Positions 50,784-61,310 of a stretch of 64,000 bases of DNA are shown here, in pieces (the stretch's first letter is position 1; each line of letters begins with the position of its first letter). This DNA comes from Pseudomonas sp. IAC-BECa141 (lineage in GTDB: Bacteria > Pseudomonadota > Gammaproteobacteria > Pseudomonadales > Pseudomonadaceae): positions 3,968,001-4,032,000 of the forward strand of contig NZ_CP065410.1 of NCBI RefSeq assembly GCF_020544405.1, read 5' to 3'. The notes beneath the pieces are model-generated. The model saw only the letters and a program-made list of their open reading frames with translations, was not told where the DNA came from and ran no database searches. Position numbers and translations under genes: made by a program.

Positions 50784-53700
50784 TCAGAACCCAAGGCTGA
50801 AGCTGATGGTCATCGCATGGTCGTTGCTCTCGTTCGACAGCTGTCCCGAATAGCCGATGCCGAGTTTGCCGGTCGGACTGATCTGGAAGTCCACGCCTGC
50901 TTCGACCACTGCGCTGTCCTTGGCAATCGGCACGCCCTGGGTGTTGAACGAGGCGCCGCCGTCGATGAAGGTCAGGTCGGCGTCAGGCTTGGTGTCGCCG
51001 AAGGCATGCCGCCAGCCGAGCGCCGCACGCGGGGTGAATTGCCCGCCGTTGGCCAGGGTGATGACCTTGCCGGCGCGCACGCCCAGGGTCGAGAAGGTGA
51101 TGTCCTGATCGGACTCGGCGCGCAGACGCCCTGCTCCGCCCTTCTCTTTGGCCTTGTCGCTGTCGTAGTTGACGTACGCCAGACCGGCGAACGGTTCCAG
51201 GGCAATTCCGGCCGCTTCGATGGCATAGCCGACTTCACCGAACACCTGAGCGCTGCGCGCGTCGTAATTGGCCTTCAACCGGTCGTTGTAGGCGCCGACG
51301 CTGACATCGCGCTTGGTTTCGATGTCGTGCCAGCTGTACGCCGCGCCAAGACGCACTGCCAAAGCGTCGAATTGCGAGTTGAGGTACGCCGCCAGGTGGT
51401 AGCTCTCGACCGTGGCATCCGAGCGACGGTCATGGGCATCCAGATCGCTGCGGGTGTAACCGGCGGCCATGCCGACGCGCCACTGGTCGTCGAGCTGCTT
51501 GTCGGTGCCGAGCATGAAGCCGCTCAGGTTGCGATCCAGTTTCGCACTGTTGCTGTCGCCGTCCGACTCGCCCCAGGCGCCGAGAGCACGGGCCCAACCG
51601 ACCATTTCGCCGTGGCAGCCGTTGCTGCTCAGCTGGTTGTCGCTTGGGGCCAGGGCGCGGCGTGGATCGTCCGGCGCGCTGCACGATGGCTGGCGCATAC
51701 GGTCATTGACCGCGTCGCGCACGTAGCGCGAATCCTCAAGCATGGCGCTGGCGGTGCTGGCATGAATTTCCCCCGACAGGCTGTCGAAGGCGTTGCGTGC
51801 CCCGGCCACGCTGAGGTTGACGATTTCGCCCTGCAACGCACTGCCCGCCGCGCCGTTGCGCATCAACGCCGAAGCGGTGTTGCGCTGGTTGCGGGTGGCG
51901 GCGACGTCGACGAACGAGTTGCCGTTGCGGCTGACCACCAGATTCACCGCGTTGGCGTCGTACACCAGCGCAGTATTCAGGAACGCGTATTGCGGCAGAT
52001 CGGCGGCGCTGAAGGTGCCGGTCACCCCGCCACCGGCGGTGATCAGCGAGTACACGGTATTGCCGGTGAACGGTGCCAGACTGTTGACCTGCAGACCGCC
52101 GCCCAGGGTGGCACTACCACCGACCGCCAGCGGTGTGGCGGTCGGCGAGCTGACGGTCAGGGCCAGCACACCGTCGGCGGCGTTGCTCAGGTTGCCGGCG
52201 ACACTCAAGGTGCCGTCCTCGCCACCGGAAGCCACCACGCCATGGTTGACCACCGAACCGACGCTGCCATTCCCGCTCAGGCCTGCGCCATTGGCCACGG
52301 TGACCTGCCCGGAGAGAGAGGCTCGCGCCGCGCGGCTGCCGACTTGCAGCACGCCTTGATCCACCGCCACGGTGCCGCTGAAGGGTTGATTACCGGTCAA
52401 CAGCAAGCGTGCCGCACCGCGTTTGGCCATGGCTCCGACACCGCTCAGGCGTCCGTTGAACTGACCATTGGCGTTCTGCTGGAACACCAGCGAGGCGTTG
52501 TTGAGGATGTTGCCTTGCAGGCTGAGGGTATTACCGATCAGCGTACCGCCGCTGACGGTGGTGCCGCCGCTGTAGGTGTTGGCCCCGCTGAGAACCAGAG
52601 TGCCGGAATCGAGCTTCTCGATGCCGCCACTGCCCACCAGCGGTACGGAGATTTCCGTGCTGCCACCGGCATTCACTCGCACCGGCGCGAGGCTGCCGCC
52701 CGGACCGTTGACCGGGGTCAGCGTACCGCCAGCACCTGGAACCAGGTTGTAACCGCTGGCGAGGAACTGCAACCCGGTGAAGTTCTGATTGCCTTGCACG
52801 GTGACCGTCCCGCTCTGCCCGCCGAACACGGCGAACTGACCGTTCGACGCCAGCGCCTGAGTACCGCTCGGATCGGTCCAGTTGGTGCCTGGGCCCCACA
52901 CGCCACTTCCGCCCCCGATGCTGCCATCCGGGTTGGTGGTGCCGCCGTTCCAGAACTGCACTTCACCCGGCGTGTTCTGCACCAGCAGGTTGACCTGATT
53001 GGCCAGCGCGGTCTGCAGGGTCAGGTTGGCCGCCGACACCGGCAGGCTGCCGTAGACCAGACCGTTGTCGGTCAGGCTGCCGCCGTAGCTGAACAGTTGA
53101 TAGACCCCGGTGCCGAAACCGCCGGCGTTGCTGATGTTCAGCGTGCCGTCGAGGGTCAGGTTGCCGGCGACGTTGACCACCGTGGTGGAACTCGCAGCCG
53201 AGCCCAGGGAGAAGTCCAGGTTGGTGCCCGACGACAACACCAGCGAACCGACCGACAACGGCGTTGCAGTGCCGCCGCCCGTCAGCGTCGCACCGTTGGC
53301 CAGTTGTACGGCGCCTGCCAATACGCCGCTGCCGCCGATTTTCGCCCCGCTGGCGACATTGACGTTGGCACTGTTGAGCACACCGTTGACGTTCAGCGAA
53401 CCGGCCTGCACCGAAGTGTTGCCGGTGAAGGTGTTGTTGCCGGTCAGCAGCAAGGCGCCGGTACCGGTTTTATTGAGTGTGCCGGCCCCCGTCAGATTGC
53501 CGGTGTAGCTGCCGTCACTGTTCTGCTCGAAGGTCAGCGTCGCGTTGTTGACAATGGCGCCTTGCAGGCTGCTGGTGTCGCCACGGGTGCTGCCGCCGTT
53601 CAGCGTCGTACCGCCGCTGTAGGTGTTGGCGCCGCTGAGGACGAGGTCGCCACTGCCGTTTTTCACCAGACTGCCGCTGCCGGTGATCGCGCCGATCAGC

Positions 53701-56700
53701 GTGGTGTCCTGGTTGCCGGCCAGGGTCAGTTGCGCCCCCAGGTTGATGGCGTTGGCCAGTTGCAGTGCAGAGGTGCTGTCCAGGGTGCCGTTGCCCAGCA
53801 CGCTGAGGGCGCCGCTGCTGATCGCACTGTTGTTGCCCAGAATCAGCGAGCCGCCGGACAGTTGAGTACCGCCGCTGTAAGTGTTGCTGCCGTTGAGGGT
53901 CAGGCTCGATGCGCCGGTCTTGATCAGACTGCCGCTGCCGCTGACCACACCGCCGAGGGTCAATGCGTTGGAGCCGGCGACGGTGAGTCCGCCGTTGAGC
54001 ACCACGGCGTTGGCCAGGCTGACCGCTGTGTTGCTGTCCAGCGCCGTGCCGTTGGCGGCGGTCAATACGCCGGTGCCAAGGGCCGAGTTATTGCCGACCA
54101 CGATCTTGCCGCCGTTGAGCGCGGTGCCGCCGGTGTAACCGTTGGCCGCGTTGAGCACCAGGGTGCCGGTGTCGTACTTGCCCAGTGTGCCAGCGCCGTT
54201 GAGCGCCACGCCCACGGTGGCGGTGACGTTCGGGTCGACCCGCACGGTCGCGTTACCCAGCGATCCGTTGACCAGATTCAGCGAACCGGCCGTGCCGTTC
54301 TGCAGGCTGTAGCCATCGGTGACGAACTGCATGCCGGTGATGGTTTGCGCACCGTTCACCGTGACGGTGCCCGCCGTCCCCTGGAACACCGCGAAGCTGT
54401 TGCTCCAGGCCTGGTTGGTGGTGCCGTTGACGTCGGTCCAGTTGGTGGTGCCGGTGCCCCAGGTGCCGCTGCCGCCATCCACCGAACCGTTGGCGACAAG
54501 TTGGTTGCCGTCCCAGAACTGCACGGTAACGCCCGGTGCGGTAACCAGCAGGTTGATCTGGTTGGCCAGCGCGGTTTGCAGGGTCAGGTCGCCCGGCGTG
54601 ACGCTGCCCGGCACGGTGCCGATCAGCATGCCGTTGTCGGTCAGGCCGCCGGTGTAGTTGATCAGGCGATACACGCCGCTGCCGAATCCGCCGATATCGC
54701 TGACGTTGAGGGTACCGTCGAGGGTCAGATTGCCGCCGACGTTGACCAGCGCGTTGCCGCCACCGGACACCGGTGTGCCGAGGCCGACATCGAAGTTGGA
54801 GTTGGCGTTGAACACCAGCGAATTCACCGACAGCGTGCTGCCGGTAGCGCCGGCCAGATGGCCGCCGTCCGCCACGGTCACGGCCCCGCCGAGCGAGCCG
54901 CTGCCGGTCAGGGTGCCGCCGCTGTTGACCAGCACACTGGCGCTGTCCAGCGAACCGCTGACGTTCAAAGTACCGGCGTTGACCGTGGTGTTACCGGTCA
55001 GGCTGTTGAGGCCGGTCAGGGTCAGCGTGCCGGTGCCGAGTTTGCTCAGTTCGCCGGTGCCGGTGAGCACGCCGTCGAAAATACTGCTGGCGTTGTTACC
55101 GCCGATGCTCAGTGTGTTGCCGCCGCCGATCAGTGCGGTGCCGCTGCCGGTCAGGCTGGCGAGGCTGCCGGAGCCGCCGAGGTTGAGGGTCGCCGCAGCG
55201 CCGAGATTGACCCCGGCGTTGCTGCCCAGCGCCGAGTTGCCCAGCGTGGTCAGGCTGCCGGCCTGCACGTCGAAGGTACCGCTGAAGGTGTTGTTGCCGG
55301 TCAGCGTCAGGTCGGCCAGACCGTTCTTGGTCAGTGTGCCCGCGCCGGCGATCACGCCACCAAGCGTCAGGTTGTTGTTGCCGGCCACGCTCAGGTTGGC
55401 ATTGACGTTGAGGTTGTTGGCCAGCACCAGCGGCGCCGTGCTGTCGAGAGTCGAGGCGCCCGCCACGGTCACCGCGCCGGAACCCAGGCCCGCCGAGGTG
55501 CCAAGGGTCACGGTGCCGGCGTTCAGCGTGGTGCCGCCGCTGTAGGTGTTGATGCCGTTTAGGGTCAGGTTGGAGGCCCCGTTTTTGATCAGTGCCCCGC
55601 TGCCGCTGACCACGCCGCCGAGGGTCACGTCGCTGCTGCCGGTGTTGGTCAGATTGGCGTTGAGTACCACGTTGTTGCCCAGCGACACCGAGGTGTTGCT
55701 GTCCAGCGCCGAGGCACCGGCCACGGTCAGGTTGCCCAGACCGAGGGCGCCGTTGCTGCCGGCGGTCAGGGTGCCGGCATTGAGGGTGATGCCACCGAGG
55801 AAGTTGTTGGCACCGCTGAGGATCAGATTGGCTGCGCCGTTCTTGGTCAGGCTGCCGGCGCCATTGATGGCTCCGCTGAGTGTCAGATCGTTGCTGCCGA
55901 CCACGCCAAGGTTGCCTGCCAGGTTGATCGCATTACCCGCCGTGACGGCGCCGCTGGCATCCAGGGTGGTACCGTTCGCCGCGTTCAGGGTGGCGGAGCC
56001 CAGCGCCGCGTTCGACGCCAGGATCAGACCGCCCGCATTCAGTGCCACCGGGCCGAGGAAAGCGTTGTTGCCGCCGAGCGTCAGGCTGGCCGATCCGTTC
56101 TTGATCAAGCCACCGGTACCGGAAATGACACCGTTGAGGGTCAGCGCATTGCTGCCCAGCACGGTGAGGTTACCGTTCAGCGTGGTCGCATTAGTCAGGG
56201 TCACGGCGGTGTTGCTGTCGAGTTGCGTGCCGGCGTTGGCGATCAGCGCGCCGCTGCCCAGTGCGGTATTGCTGCCGACCACCAGGGTGCCGCCATCGAG
56301 TTGCGTGCCGCCGGTGTAGCTGTTGGCGCCGTTGAGCACCAGGGTGCCGCTGTCGAGCTTGTTGAGAATCCCGCTGCCGTCAATGTTCACGCCGACCGTG
56401 GCAGTCACGCCCGGATCGACCCGCATCGCCGTGGTGCCACCGCTGCCGTTGACGGCGGTCAGCAGTCCCGACGTACCGTTGACCACGTTGTAGCCGTCCG
56501 TGAGGAACTGCATCCCGGTGAACAGCTGCGTGCCGTTGACCGACACCGTGCCCGCCGTGCCCTGGAACACCGCGAAGTCGCCGGCCCAGGTCTGGTTGAG
56601 CGTCCCGTTGACGTTGGTCCAGTTGGTGTTGACGGCATCCCATGCTCCGCTGCCGCCATCGACCGTACCGTTCGGGATCGTCTGGCTGCCGTCCCAGAAG

Positions 56701-59700
56701 CGAATATTGGCGTTCGGCGCGGACACCAACAGGTTGATCTGGTTACCGACCGAGGTCTGCACCACCAGATCGCCCAGGCCAAACCCCACAGGTACACCGG
56801 CCACGGTCAGGCCGTTGTCGGTCAGTGCCCCCGTGTAGTTGAACAAACGATAGACCCCGACACCGAACCCGCCGGCATCGGTAACGTTGAGATTGCCGTC
56901 GAGGGTCAGGTTGCCGCCGATGTTCATCAGCGAGGTGGTCGATGGCGTTGCGAGGTTCGCATCGATATTGCTGTTGGCAGCCAGAACCAGTGACGCGGCA
57001 GACAGGGTATTGCCCGAAGACAACGCCAGGTGGCCGCCATTGTTGACGTTGAGGGTTCCGAGGATCGAACCGCTGCCGGTGACGCTCGCGCCGGTATTGA
57101 CGCTGACCTGGGCGCTGGCCAGCGAACCGCTGAGGTTCAGGGTGCCGCCGTTGACGGCAGTGTTGCCGACGAGGCCATTGATCCCGGTCAGGTTCAGTGT
57201 GCCGGTGCCGACTTTGGTCAAACCGCCATTGCCGCTGAGATCGCCGTCGAAGGTGCTGGTGCTGCTGACCCCGCCCACGGTCAAAGTGTTACCGCCACCG
57301 ATCTGCACGCCGCCACTGCCGCTCAGGCCATTGAGGCTGGCGTTGCTGCCGAGGTTGAGGCTGGCGCCGGCGCTGACATTGGCGCCGGAGGTATTGCCGA
57401 GTGCGCCGCTGGTCAGGGTGCTGACGCTGCCGGAGAGGATGTTCAGCGCACCGGTGAAGGTGTTGGTGCCGCTGAGGGCGAGGTCATCCAGGCCGGTTTT
57501 GATCAGGTTGCCCGCACCGTCGATCACCCCGCTGAGGTTCAGACCGTTGTTGCCGGCCACGGTCAGGTCGGCATTGAGCGTGATGTTGTTGCCGACGCTG
57601 AGCGCACTGCTGTTATCCAGCGTTGCTGCGCCACCGACGGTCAGGCCGCCACTGCCCAGGGCACCGGCCGAGCCCAGCGTCAGCGTGCCCGCATTGAGCG
57701 TGGTGCCGCCGCCGAAGGTGTTGCTGCCATTGAGCGTCAGGTTGGCCGCGCCGTTCTTGATCAACTGGCCGGCGCCGCTGACGACACCGCCGAGGGCCAG
57801 GTTCTGGGTACCGCCGACACTGAGCGCTGCGTTAAGGACAACCGCGTTGGCCAGGCTGGCCAGCGAGGAACTGCTGTCGAGCGTCGCGGCACCGCCGACG
57901 GTCAAGGCCCCCGTGCCCAGTGCCGAGCTGTTGCCGACGGTCACGGTACCGGCGTTCAAGGTAGTGCCGCCGATGTAGGTATTGGTGCCGTTCAGATTCA
58001 GGTTGGCCGCACCGTTTTTCACCAGACTGCCGGCCCCGGCAACGGTGCCCGTGAGGGTCAGGTCGGCGCTGCCACCGACATTCAGCGCGCCGGCAAGGTT
58101 GACCTGGTTGCCCAGGCTGACGGCGGCGTTGGTATCCAGCGTGGTGCCGGCGGCCGCATTCAGCGCACCACTGCCCAGCGCGGTGTTGCTGCCGACGATC
58201 AGTTTGCCGACGTTCAACGCGGTGTTGCCGAAGTAGGTGTTGGCGCCGTTGAGGACCAGATCGGCCGGACCGTTTTTGATCAGGCCGCCGACACCGGCGA
58301 CGACACCGTTGAGCGTCAGGGCATTGCTGCCGCCGAGGGTCACGTTGCCGCCGAGGTTGACGTTGTTCGCCAGGCTGGTCGCGGTGCTGGCGTCCAGCGT
58401 GGTGTTGTTGCCGGCGTTGAGGATGCCGGTGCCGAGGGCGGTGTTGGAGCCGACGATCAGTGTCCCGGCGTTCAGCGACGTAGAGCCGGTGTAGGTGTTG
58501 TTGCCGGTCAGGCTCAGCGTCGAGGCGCCGGTCTTGATCAGGTTGCTGCCGCCACTGATGACGCCGCCGAGGGTCAGCGGGTTGGCGCCACCGGCGGTAA
58601 GGTTGGCGTTGAGGGCAATCGCATTGTTCAGCGTGACGTTGGCGCTGCTGTTGAGCGAGCCGCCCGAGCCACCGACGGTGAGCGTGCCGGTGCCGAGAGC
58701 CGCCGCGTTGCCGACGGTCAGGCTGCCGGCGTTGAGCGCCGTGCCACCGGTGAAGGTGTTGACGCCGTTGAGGGTCAGGTTGGCGGTGCCGTTCTTGATC
58801 AATTGACTGGCGCCGCTGATGACACCGCCCAAGGTCAGGCCATTGCTGCCGCCGATGCTCAGATTGCCGTTGAGCGCTACGTCGTTGCCCAGGCTGACGG
58901 CGGCGCTGCTGTCCAGGGTCGCCGCGCCGGCGACGGTCAGGCTGCCGCTGCCCAGTGCGCCGGCATTGCCGACAGTCAGAGTACCGGCATTCAACGTGGT
59001 GCCGCCGAGGAAGGTGTTGGCGCCGCTGAGAATCAGGTTGGCCGCGCCATTCTTGGTCAGCCCGCCGTTGCCGCTGACCACGCCACCCAGGGTCAGGTTG
59101 GCGTTGCCGGCAATGTTCAGATTGCCGCCGAGTGCGACGGCGTTGCCCAGCGCCACGGTGGTGCTGGCATCGAGCGTAGTGCCCGCCGCCGTGGTCAGTG
59201 CGCCCGTGCCCAGCGCGGTATTGGAACCGACAATCAGCGTCCCGGCATTCAGCGTCGTACCGCCGGAAAACGTGTTATTGCCGCTGAGGGTCAGGTTCGC
59301 GGTGCCGTTCTTGATCAGGTTGCCGGCACCGCTGATGACCCCGCTCAGGCCCAGTGCCTGTGTTCCGCCGATGGTCAGGTCCGCCGCCAGCGCCACCGCG
59401 TTGGCCAGGGTCACCGCCGTGGTCGCATCCAGCGTGGTACCCGCCGCCGCATTCAGCGCGCCGGTGCCGAGGGCGGTGTTGCTGCCGACCAGCAAGGTAC
59501 CGCCGTTGAGCGCGGTGGTGCCGCTGTTGGTGTTGTTGCCGGTCAGGGTCAGGCTGGCCGTGCCACTCTTGGTAATCGCGCCGGTGCCGGAGAGAATGCC
59601 GGACAGGGTCAGGGCATTGCTGCCGAGCACGTTCAACGTGCCAGTGATGCCGATGTTGTTGGCCAACGTCACGTTGGCGGTGCTGTCCAGGCTGGTGCCG

Positions 59701-61310
59701 GTGGCGGTGTTGAGCACCCCGGTGCCCAAGGCATTGTTGTTGCCGACGCGCAAGGTGCCGGCACTCAAGGTCGTGGTGCCGCTGTAACCGGTGTTGGCGC
59801 CGCTGAGCGTCAGGCTGCCGCTGCCGGTCTTGGTCAGGCCGCTGGCGCCGCTGATCAGCCCGCCCAGGGTCAGGGCCCCGGTGCCGGTCGCCGTCAGTGT
59901 GCTGTTGAGGGTGAGCGCGTTGTTCAACGAAATCGGGCCGGAGGCCGAAATGCTCGACGCGCCGCCAACGGTAATGCCGCCGGTACTGAAGGCCTGATTG
60001 TTCCCCACCTGCACCACGCCACCATTGAGCACGGTACTGCCGGTGTAGGTATTGACCCCGTTGAGGTTGAGCTGGCCGCTGCCGATCTTGGTCAGGCCGC
60101 CGCTGCCGGACAGCACGCCGCTGAGCGTTGTGGCGTTGGTCCCCTGCACCGTCAGGCCGCCGGCACCCAGCGAGATCAGGTTGCTGATGTTCAGTCCGGC
60201 AGTGCTGGCCTGCAGGATGCCGCCATTGGACGTCAATACACCGCTGCCGAACGCGCCATTGTCATTGAACAGCGCGACACCGCCATTGAGGGTCGTCGCC
60301 CCGCTGACCAACGGTCCCTGCAGGGTCCAGGTGCCGCTGTTGAGGGTCAGGTTGTTGAAGTTGACATAGGTGGCGCTGGACGCCGTGCCTGAACCGGTGG
60401 TGCCGCCGCCGACACCGATGGGGTTTTGCAGAATCAGGGTATTGGTGCCACCTGCACCGCCATCGATCGTACCGGTCGGGGCGAAGGTCAGGTTGATGCC
60501 GATCAGGCCGCCAAGGCCGACGGTAACTTGCACGCCGTCACCGACGTTTACGCTCGAACCGGTGATCGCGTAGAACGTGTTGGTGCTGCCCGCCCCCATC
60601 GACACGCTGCCGGTGATGTTACCGGCGTTGGTGAAGGTATTGCCCGCCGCCGATGTCTCGAAGGCCACCCGGCCGTTGATCGTGCCGGTGCTGCTGTTGG
60701 TCATGACGACCTGGGAACCGCCATACACACCCACCACCGGCGTATCGGCCAGGGTGATCCCGCCCACCGACAGACCGGTCGAGGTGATCGTCCCGTTGTT
60801 GGTGATGGTGGTGGTGCCGGCCGCCGCATTGTTGACCCCTATCCCCAGGCCATCGATGCTGGTCAGGTTGAGGCCGAGCAACATGCCGGTGCCACGAATG
60901 AGGCCGCTGGCGTTGTTGAGCACGCTGACCGTGCTGGAGGCGCCCGTTCCGATGAACGCGCCGCCGCTGAGCACGGACACCAGGCCCAGCAATGCAGGGT
61001 CGATGGTGCCGGAGTTGTTCAGGCTGATGTTGACGCCCGTCAGGTTGAGCACCTTGCCGCCGAGCGTCGCGTTCATCTGCGCGCCCGAGTTGACGTTGAC
61101 CGTCAGGCCGTTGCTGGCACTGCTGAAGTCATTGAGAAACAGCGGCAGGCTCGGCACCCCGGTGCAGGTCACCGTGGATCCGGCAGTGGAACAGGTTGCA
61201 AGCGCCGGTGCACTGACACCGCCGAACAGAAATCCGGCAACGCTCAGGTGCACAGCAAGGGAAAGCGGGGAAAAACGCGAAACGAGGGCGACACCAAACC
61301 TTGCTTCCAC
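50784..61310 (-). CDS. Giant autotransporter adhesin with tandem beta-helix repeats
   Basis: A 3,508-residue type Va autotransporter. The start is GTG 61310 with AAGGAG 6 bases upstream. An N-terminal signal region ends about residue 38 (APALATC). The passenger (about 40-3200) is built of PATR/autotransporter-associated beta-strand repeats of about 86 residues, rich in Gly, Asn, Thr and Leu (LTKNGAANLTLSG, GTTLNAGTLTVGN). Three copies of a tryptophan-bearing module are interposed (VDGGSGAWDAVNTNW and relatives near 56.7, 54.5 and 52.9 kb). The C-terminal barrel (about 3225-3508) ends MTISFSLGF. It should be surface-exposed and adhesive; the receptor is unknown. No partner protease is adjacent. 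Confidence 0.93.
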   Translation of the reverse strand: MEARFGVALVSRFSPLSLAVHLSVAGFLFGGVSAPALATCSTAGSTVTCTGVPSLPLFLNDFSSASNGLTVNVNSGAQMNATLGGKVLNLTGVNISLNNSGTIDPALLGLVSVLSGGAFIGTGASSTVSVLNNASGLIRGTGMLLGLNLTSIDGLGIGVNNAAAGTTTITNNGTITSTGLSVGGITLADTPVVGVYGGSQVVMTNSSTGTINGRVAFETSAAGNTFTNAGNITGSVSMGAGSTNTFYAITGSSVNVGDGVQVTVGLGGLIGINLTFAPTGTIDGGAGGTNTLILQNPIGVGGGTTGSGTASSATYVNFNNLTLNSGTWTLQGPLVSGATTLNGGVALFNDNGAFGSGVLTSNGGILQASTAGLNISNLISLGAGGLTVQGTNATTLSGVLSGSGGLTKIGSGQLNLNGVNTYTGSTVLNGGVVQVGNNQAFSTGGITVGGASSISASGPISLNNALTLNSTLTATGTGALTLGGLISGASGLTKTGSGSLTLSGANTGYSGTTTLSAGTLRVGNNNALGTGVLNTATGTSLDSTANVTLANNIGITGTLNVLGSNALTLSGILSGTGAITKSGTASLTLTGNNTNSGTTALNGGTLLVGSNTALGTGALNAAAGTTLDATTAVTLANAVALAADLTIGGTQALGLSGVISGAGNLIKNGTANLTLSGNNTFSGGTTLNAGTLIVGSNTALGTGALTTAAGTTLDASTTVALGNAVALGGNLNIAGNANLTLGGVVSGNGGLTKNGAANLILSGANTFLGGTTLNAGTLTVGNAGALGSGSLTVAGAATLDSSAAVSLGNDVALNGNLSIGGSNGLTLGGVISGASQLIKNGTANLTLNGVNTFTGGTALNAGSLTVGNAAALGTGTLTVGGSGGSLNSSANVTLNNAIALNANLTAGGANPLTLGGVISGGSNLIKTGASTLSLTGNNTYTGSTSLNAGTLIVGSNTALGTGILNAGNNTTLDASTATSLANNVNLGGNVTLGGSNALTLNGVVAGVGGLIKNGPADLVLNGANTYFGNTALNVGKLIVGSNTALGSGALNAAAGTTLDTNAAVSLGNQVNLAGALNVGGSADLTLTGTVAGAGSLVKNGAANLNLNGTNTYIGGTTLNAGTVTVGNSSALGTGALTVGGAATLDSSSSLASLANAVVLNAALSVGGTQNLALGGVVSGAGQLIKNGAANLTLNGSNTFGGGTTLNAGTLTLGSAGALGSGGLTVGGAATLDNSSALSVGNNITLNADLTVAGNNGLNLSGVIDGAGNLIKTGLDDLALSGTNTFTGALNILSGSVSTLTSGALGNTSGANVSAGASLNLGSNASLNGLSGSGGVQIGGGNTLTVGGVSSTSTFDGDLSGNGGLTKVGTGTLNLTGINGLVGNTAVNGGTLNLSGSLASAQVSVNTGASVTGSGSILGTLNVNNGGHLALSSGNTLSAASLVLAANSNIDANLATPSTTSLMNIGGNLTLDGNLNVTDAGGFGVGVYRLFNYTGALTDNGLTVAGVPVGFGLGDLVVQTSVGNQINLLVSAPNANIRFWDGSQTIPNGTVDGGSGAWDAVNTNWTNVNGTLNQTWAGDFAVFQGTAGTVSVNGTQLFTGMQFLTDGYNVVNGTSGLLTAVNGSGGTTAMRVDPGVTATVGVNIDGSGILNKLDSGTLVLNGANSYTGGTQLDGGTLVVGSNTALGSGALIANAGTQLDSNTAVTLTNATTLNGNLTVLGSNALTLNGVISGTGGLIKNGSASLTLGGNNAFLGPVALNAGGLILASNAALGSATLNAANGTTLDASGAVTAGNAINLAGNLGVVGSNDLTLSGAINGAGSLTKNGAANLILSGANNFLGGITLNAGTLTAGSNGALGLGNLTVAGASALDSNTSVSLGNNVVLNANLTNTGSSDVTLGGVVSGSGALIKNGASNLTLNGINTYSGGTTLNAGTVTLGTSAGLGSGAVTVAGASTLDSTAPLVLANNLNVNANLSVAGNNNLTLGGVIAGAGTLTKNGLADLTLTGNNTFSGTFDVQAGSLTTLGNSALGSNAGVNLGAAATLNLGGSGSLASLTGSGTALIGGGNTLSIGGNNASSIFDGVLTGTGELSKLGTGTLTLTGLNSLTGNTTVNAGTLNVSGSLDSASVLVNSGGTLTGSGSLGGAVTVADGGHLAGATGSTLSVNSLVFNANSNFDVGLGTPVSGGGNALVNVGGNLTLDGTLNVSDIGGFGSGVYRLINYTGGLTDNGMLIGTVPGSVTPGDLTLQTALANQINLLVTAPGVTVQFWDGNQLVANGSVDGGSGTWGTGTTNWTDVNGTTNQAWSNSFAVFQGTAGTVTVNGAQTITGMQFVTDGYSLQNGTAGSLNLVNGSLGNATVRVDPNVTATVGVALNGAGTLGKYDTGTLVLNAANGYTGGTALNGGKIVVGNNSALGTGVLTAANGTALDSNTAVSLANAVVLNGGLTVAGSNALTLGGVVSGSGSLIKTGASSLTLNGSNTYSGGTQLSGGSLILGNNSAISSGALSVLGNGTLDSTSALQLANAINLGAQLTLAGNQDTTLIGAITGSGSLVKNGSGDLVLSGANTYSGGTTLNGGSTRGDTSSLQGAIVNNATLTFEQNSDGSYTGNLTGAGTLNKTGTGALLLTGNNTFTGNTSVQAGSLNVNGVLNSANVNVASGAKIGGSGVLAGAVQLANGATLTGGGTATPLSVGSLVLSSGTNLDFSLGSAASSTTVVNVAGNLTLDGTLNISNAGGFGTGVYQLFSYGGSLTDNGLVYGSLPVSAANLTLQTALANQVNLLVQNTPGEVQFWNGGTTNPDGSIGGGSGVWGPGTNWTDPSGTQALASNGQFAVFGGQSGTVTVQGNQNFTGLQFLASGYNLVPGAGGTLTPVNGPGGSLAPVRVNAGGSTEISVPLVGSGGIEKLDSGTLVLSGANTYSGGTTVSGGTLIGNTLSLQGNILNNASLVFQQNANGQFNGRLSGVGAMAKRGAARLLLTGNQPFSGTVAVDQGVLQVGSRAARASLSGQVTVANGAGLSGNGSVGSVVNHGVVASGGEDGTLSVAGNLSNAADGVLALTVSSPTATPLAVGGSATLGGGLQVNSLAPFTGNTVYSLITAGGGVTGTFSAADLPQYAFLNTALVYDANAVNLVVSRNGNSFVDVAATRNQRNTASALMRNGAAGSALQGEIVNLSVAGARNAFDSLSGEIHASTASAMLEDSRYVRDAVNDRMRQPSCSAPDDPRRALAPSDNQLSSNGCHGEMVGWARALGAWGESDGDSNSAKLDRNLSGFMLGTDKQLDDQWRVGMAAGYTRSDLDAHDRRSDATVESYHLAAYLNSQFDALAVRLGAAYSWHDIETKRDVSVGAYNDRLKANYDARSAQVFGEVGYAIEAAGIALEPFAGLAYVNYDSDKAKEKGGAGRLRAESDQDITFSTLGVRAGKVITLANGGQFTPRAALGWRHAFGDTKPDADLTFIDGGASFNTQGVPIAKDSAVVEAGVDFQISPTGKLGIGYSGQLSNESNDHAMTISFSLGF
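52300..60150 (-). repeat. Array of about 86-residue (about 260-bp) passenger repeats
   Basis: Successive units share the order TLxGxNTxxGGTxLNAGTLxVGxxxALGxG, then TLDxxxxVxLxNxVxLxxxLxxxGxxxLxLxGVxSGxGxLxKxG. Roughly thirty units are recognisable, split into blocks by three larger modules. Limits are approximate. The high internal similarity makes this the part most prone to assembly collapse and to length change. Confidence 0.8.

Noticed and set aside
50817..55562. A 1,581-codon open frame antisense to the autotransporter (and a 1,120-codon one at 57030-60392)
   Set aside because: These are shadows of the GC-rich repeats: low-complexity composition, no ribosome site, no known domain, and the minus-strand gene is complete.
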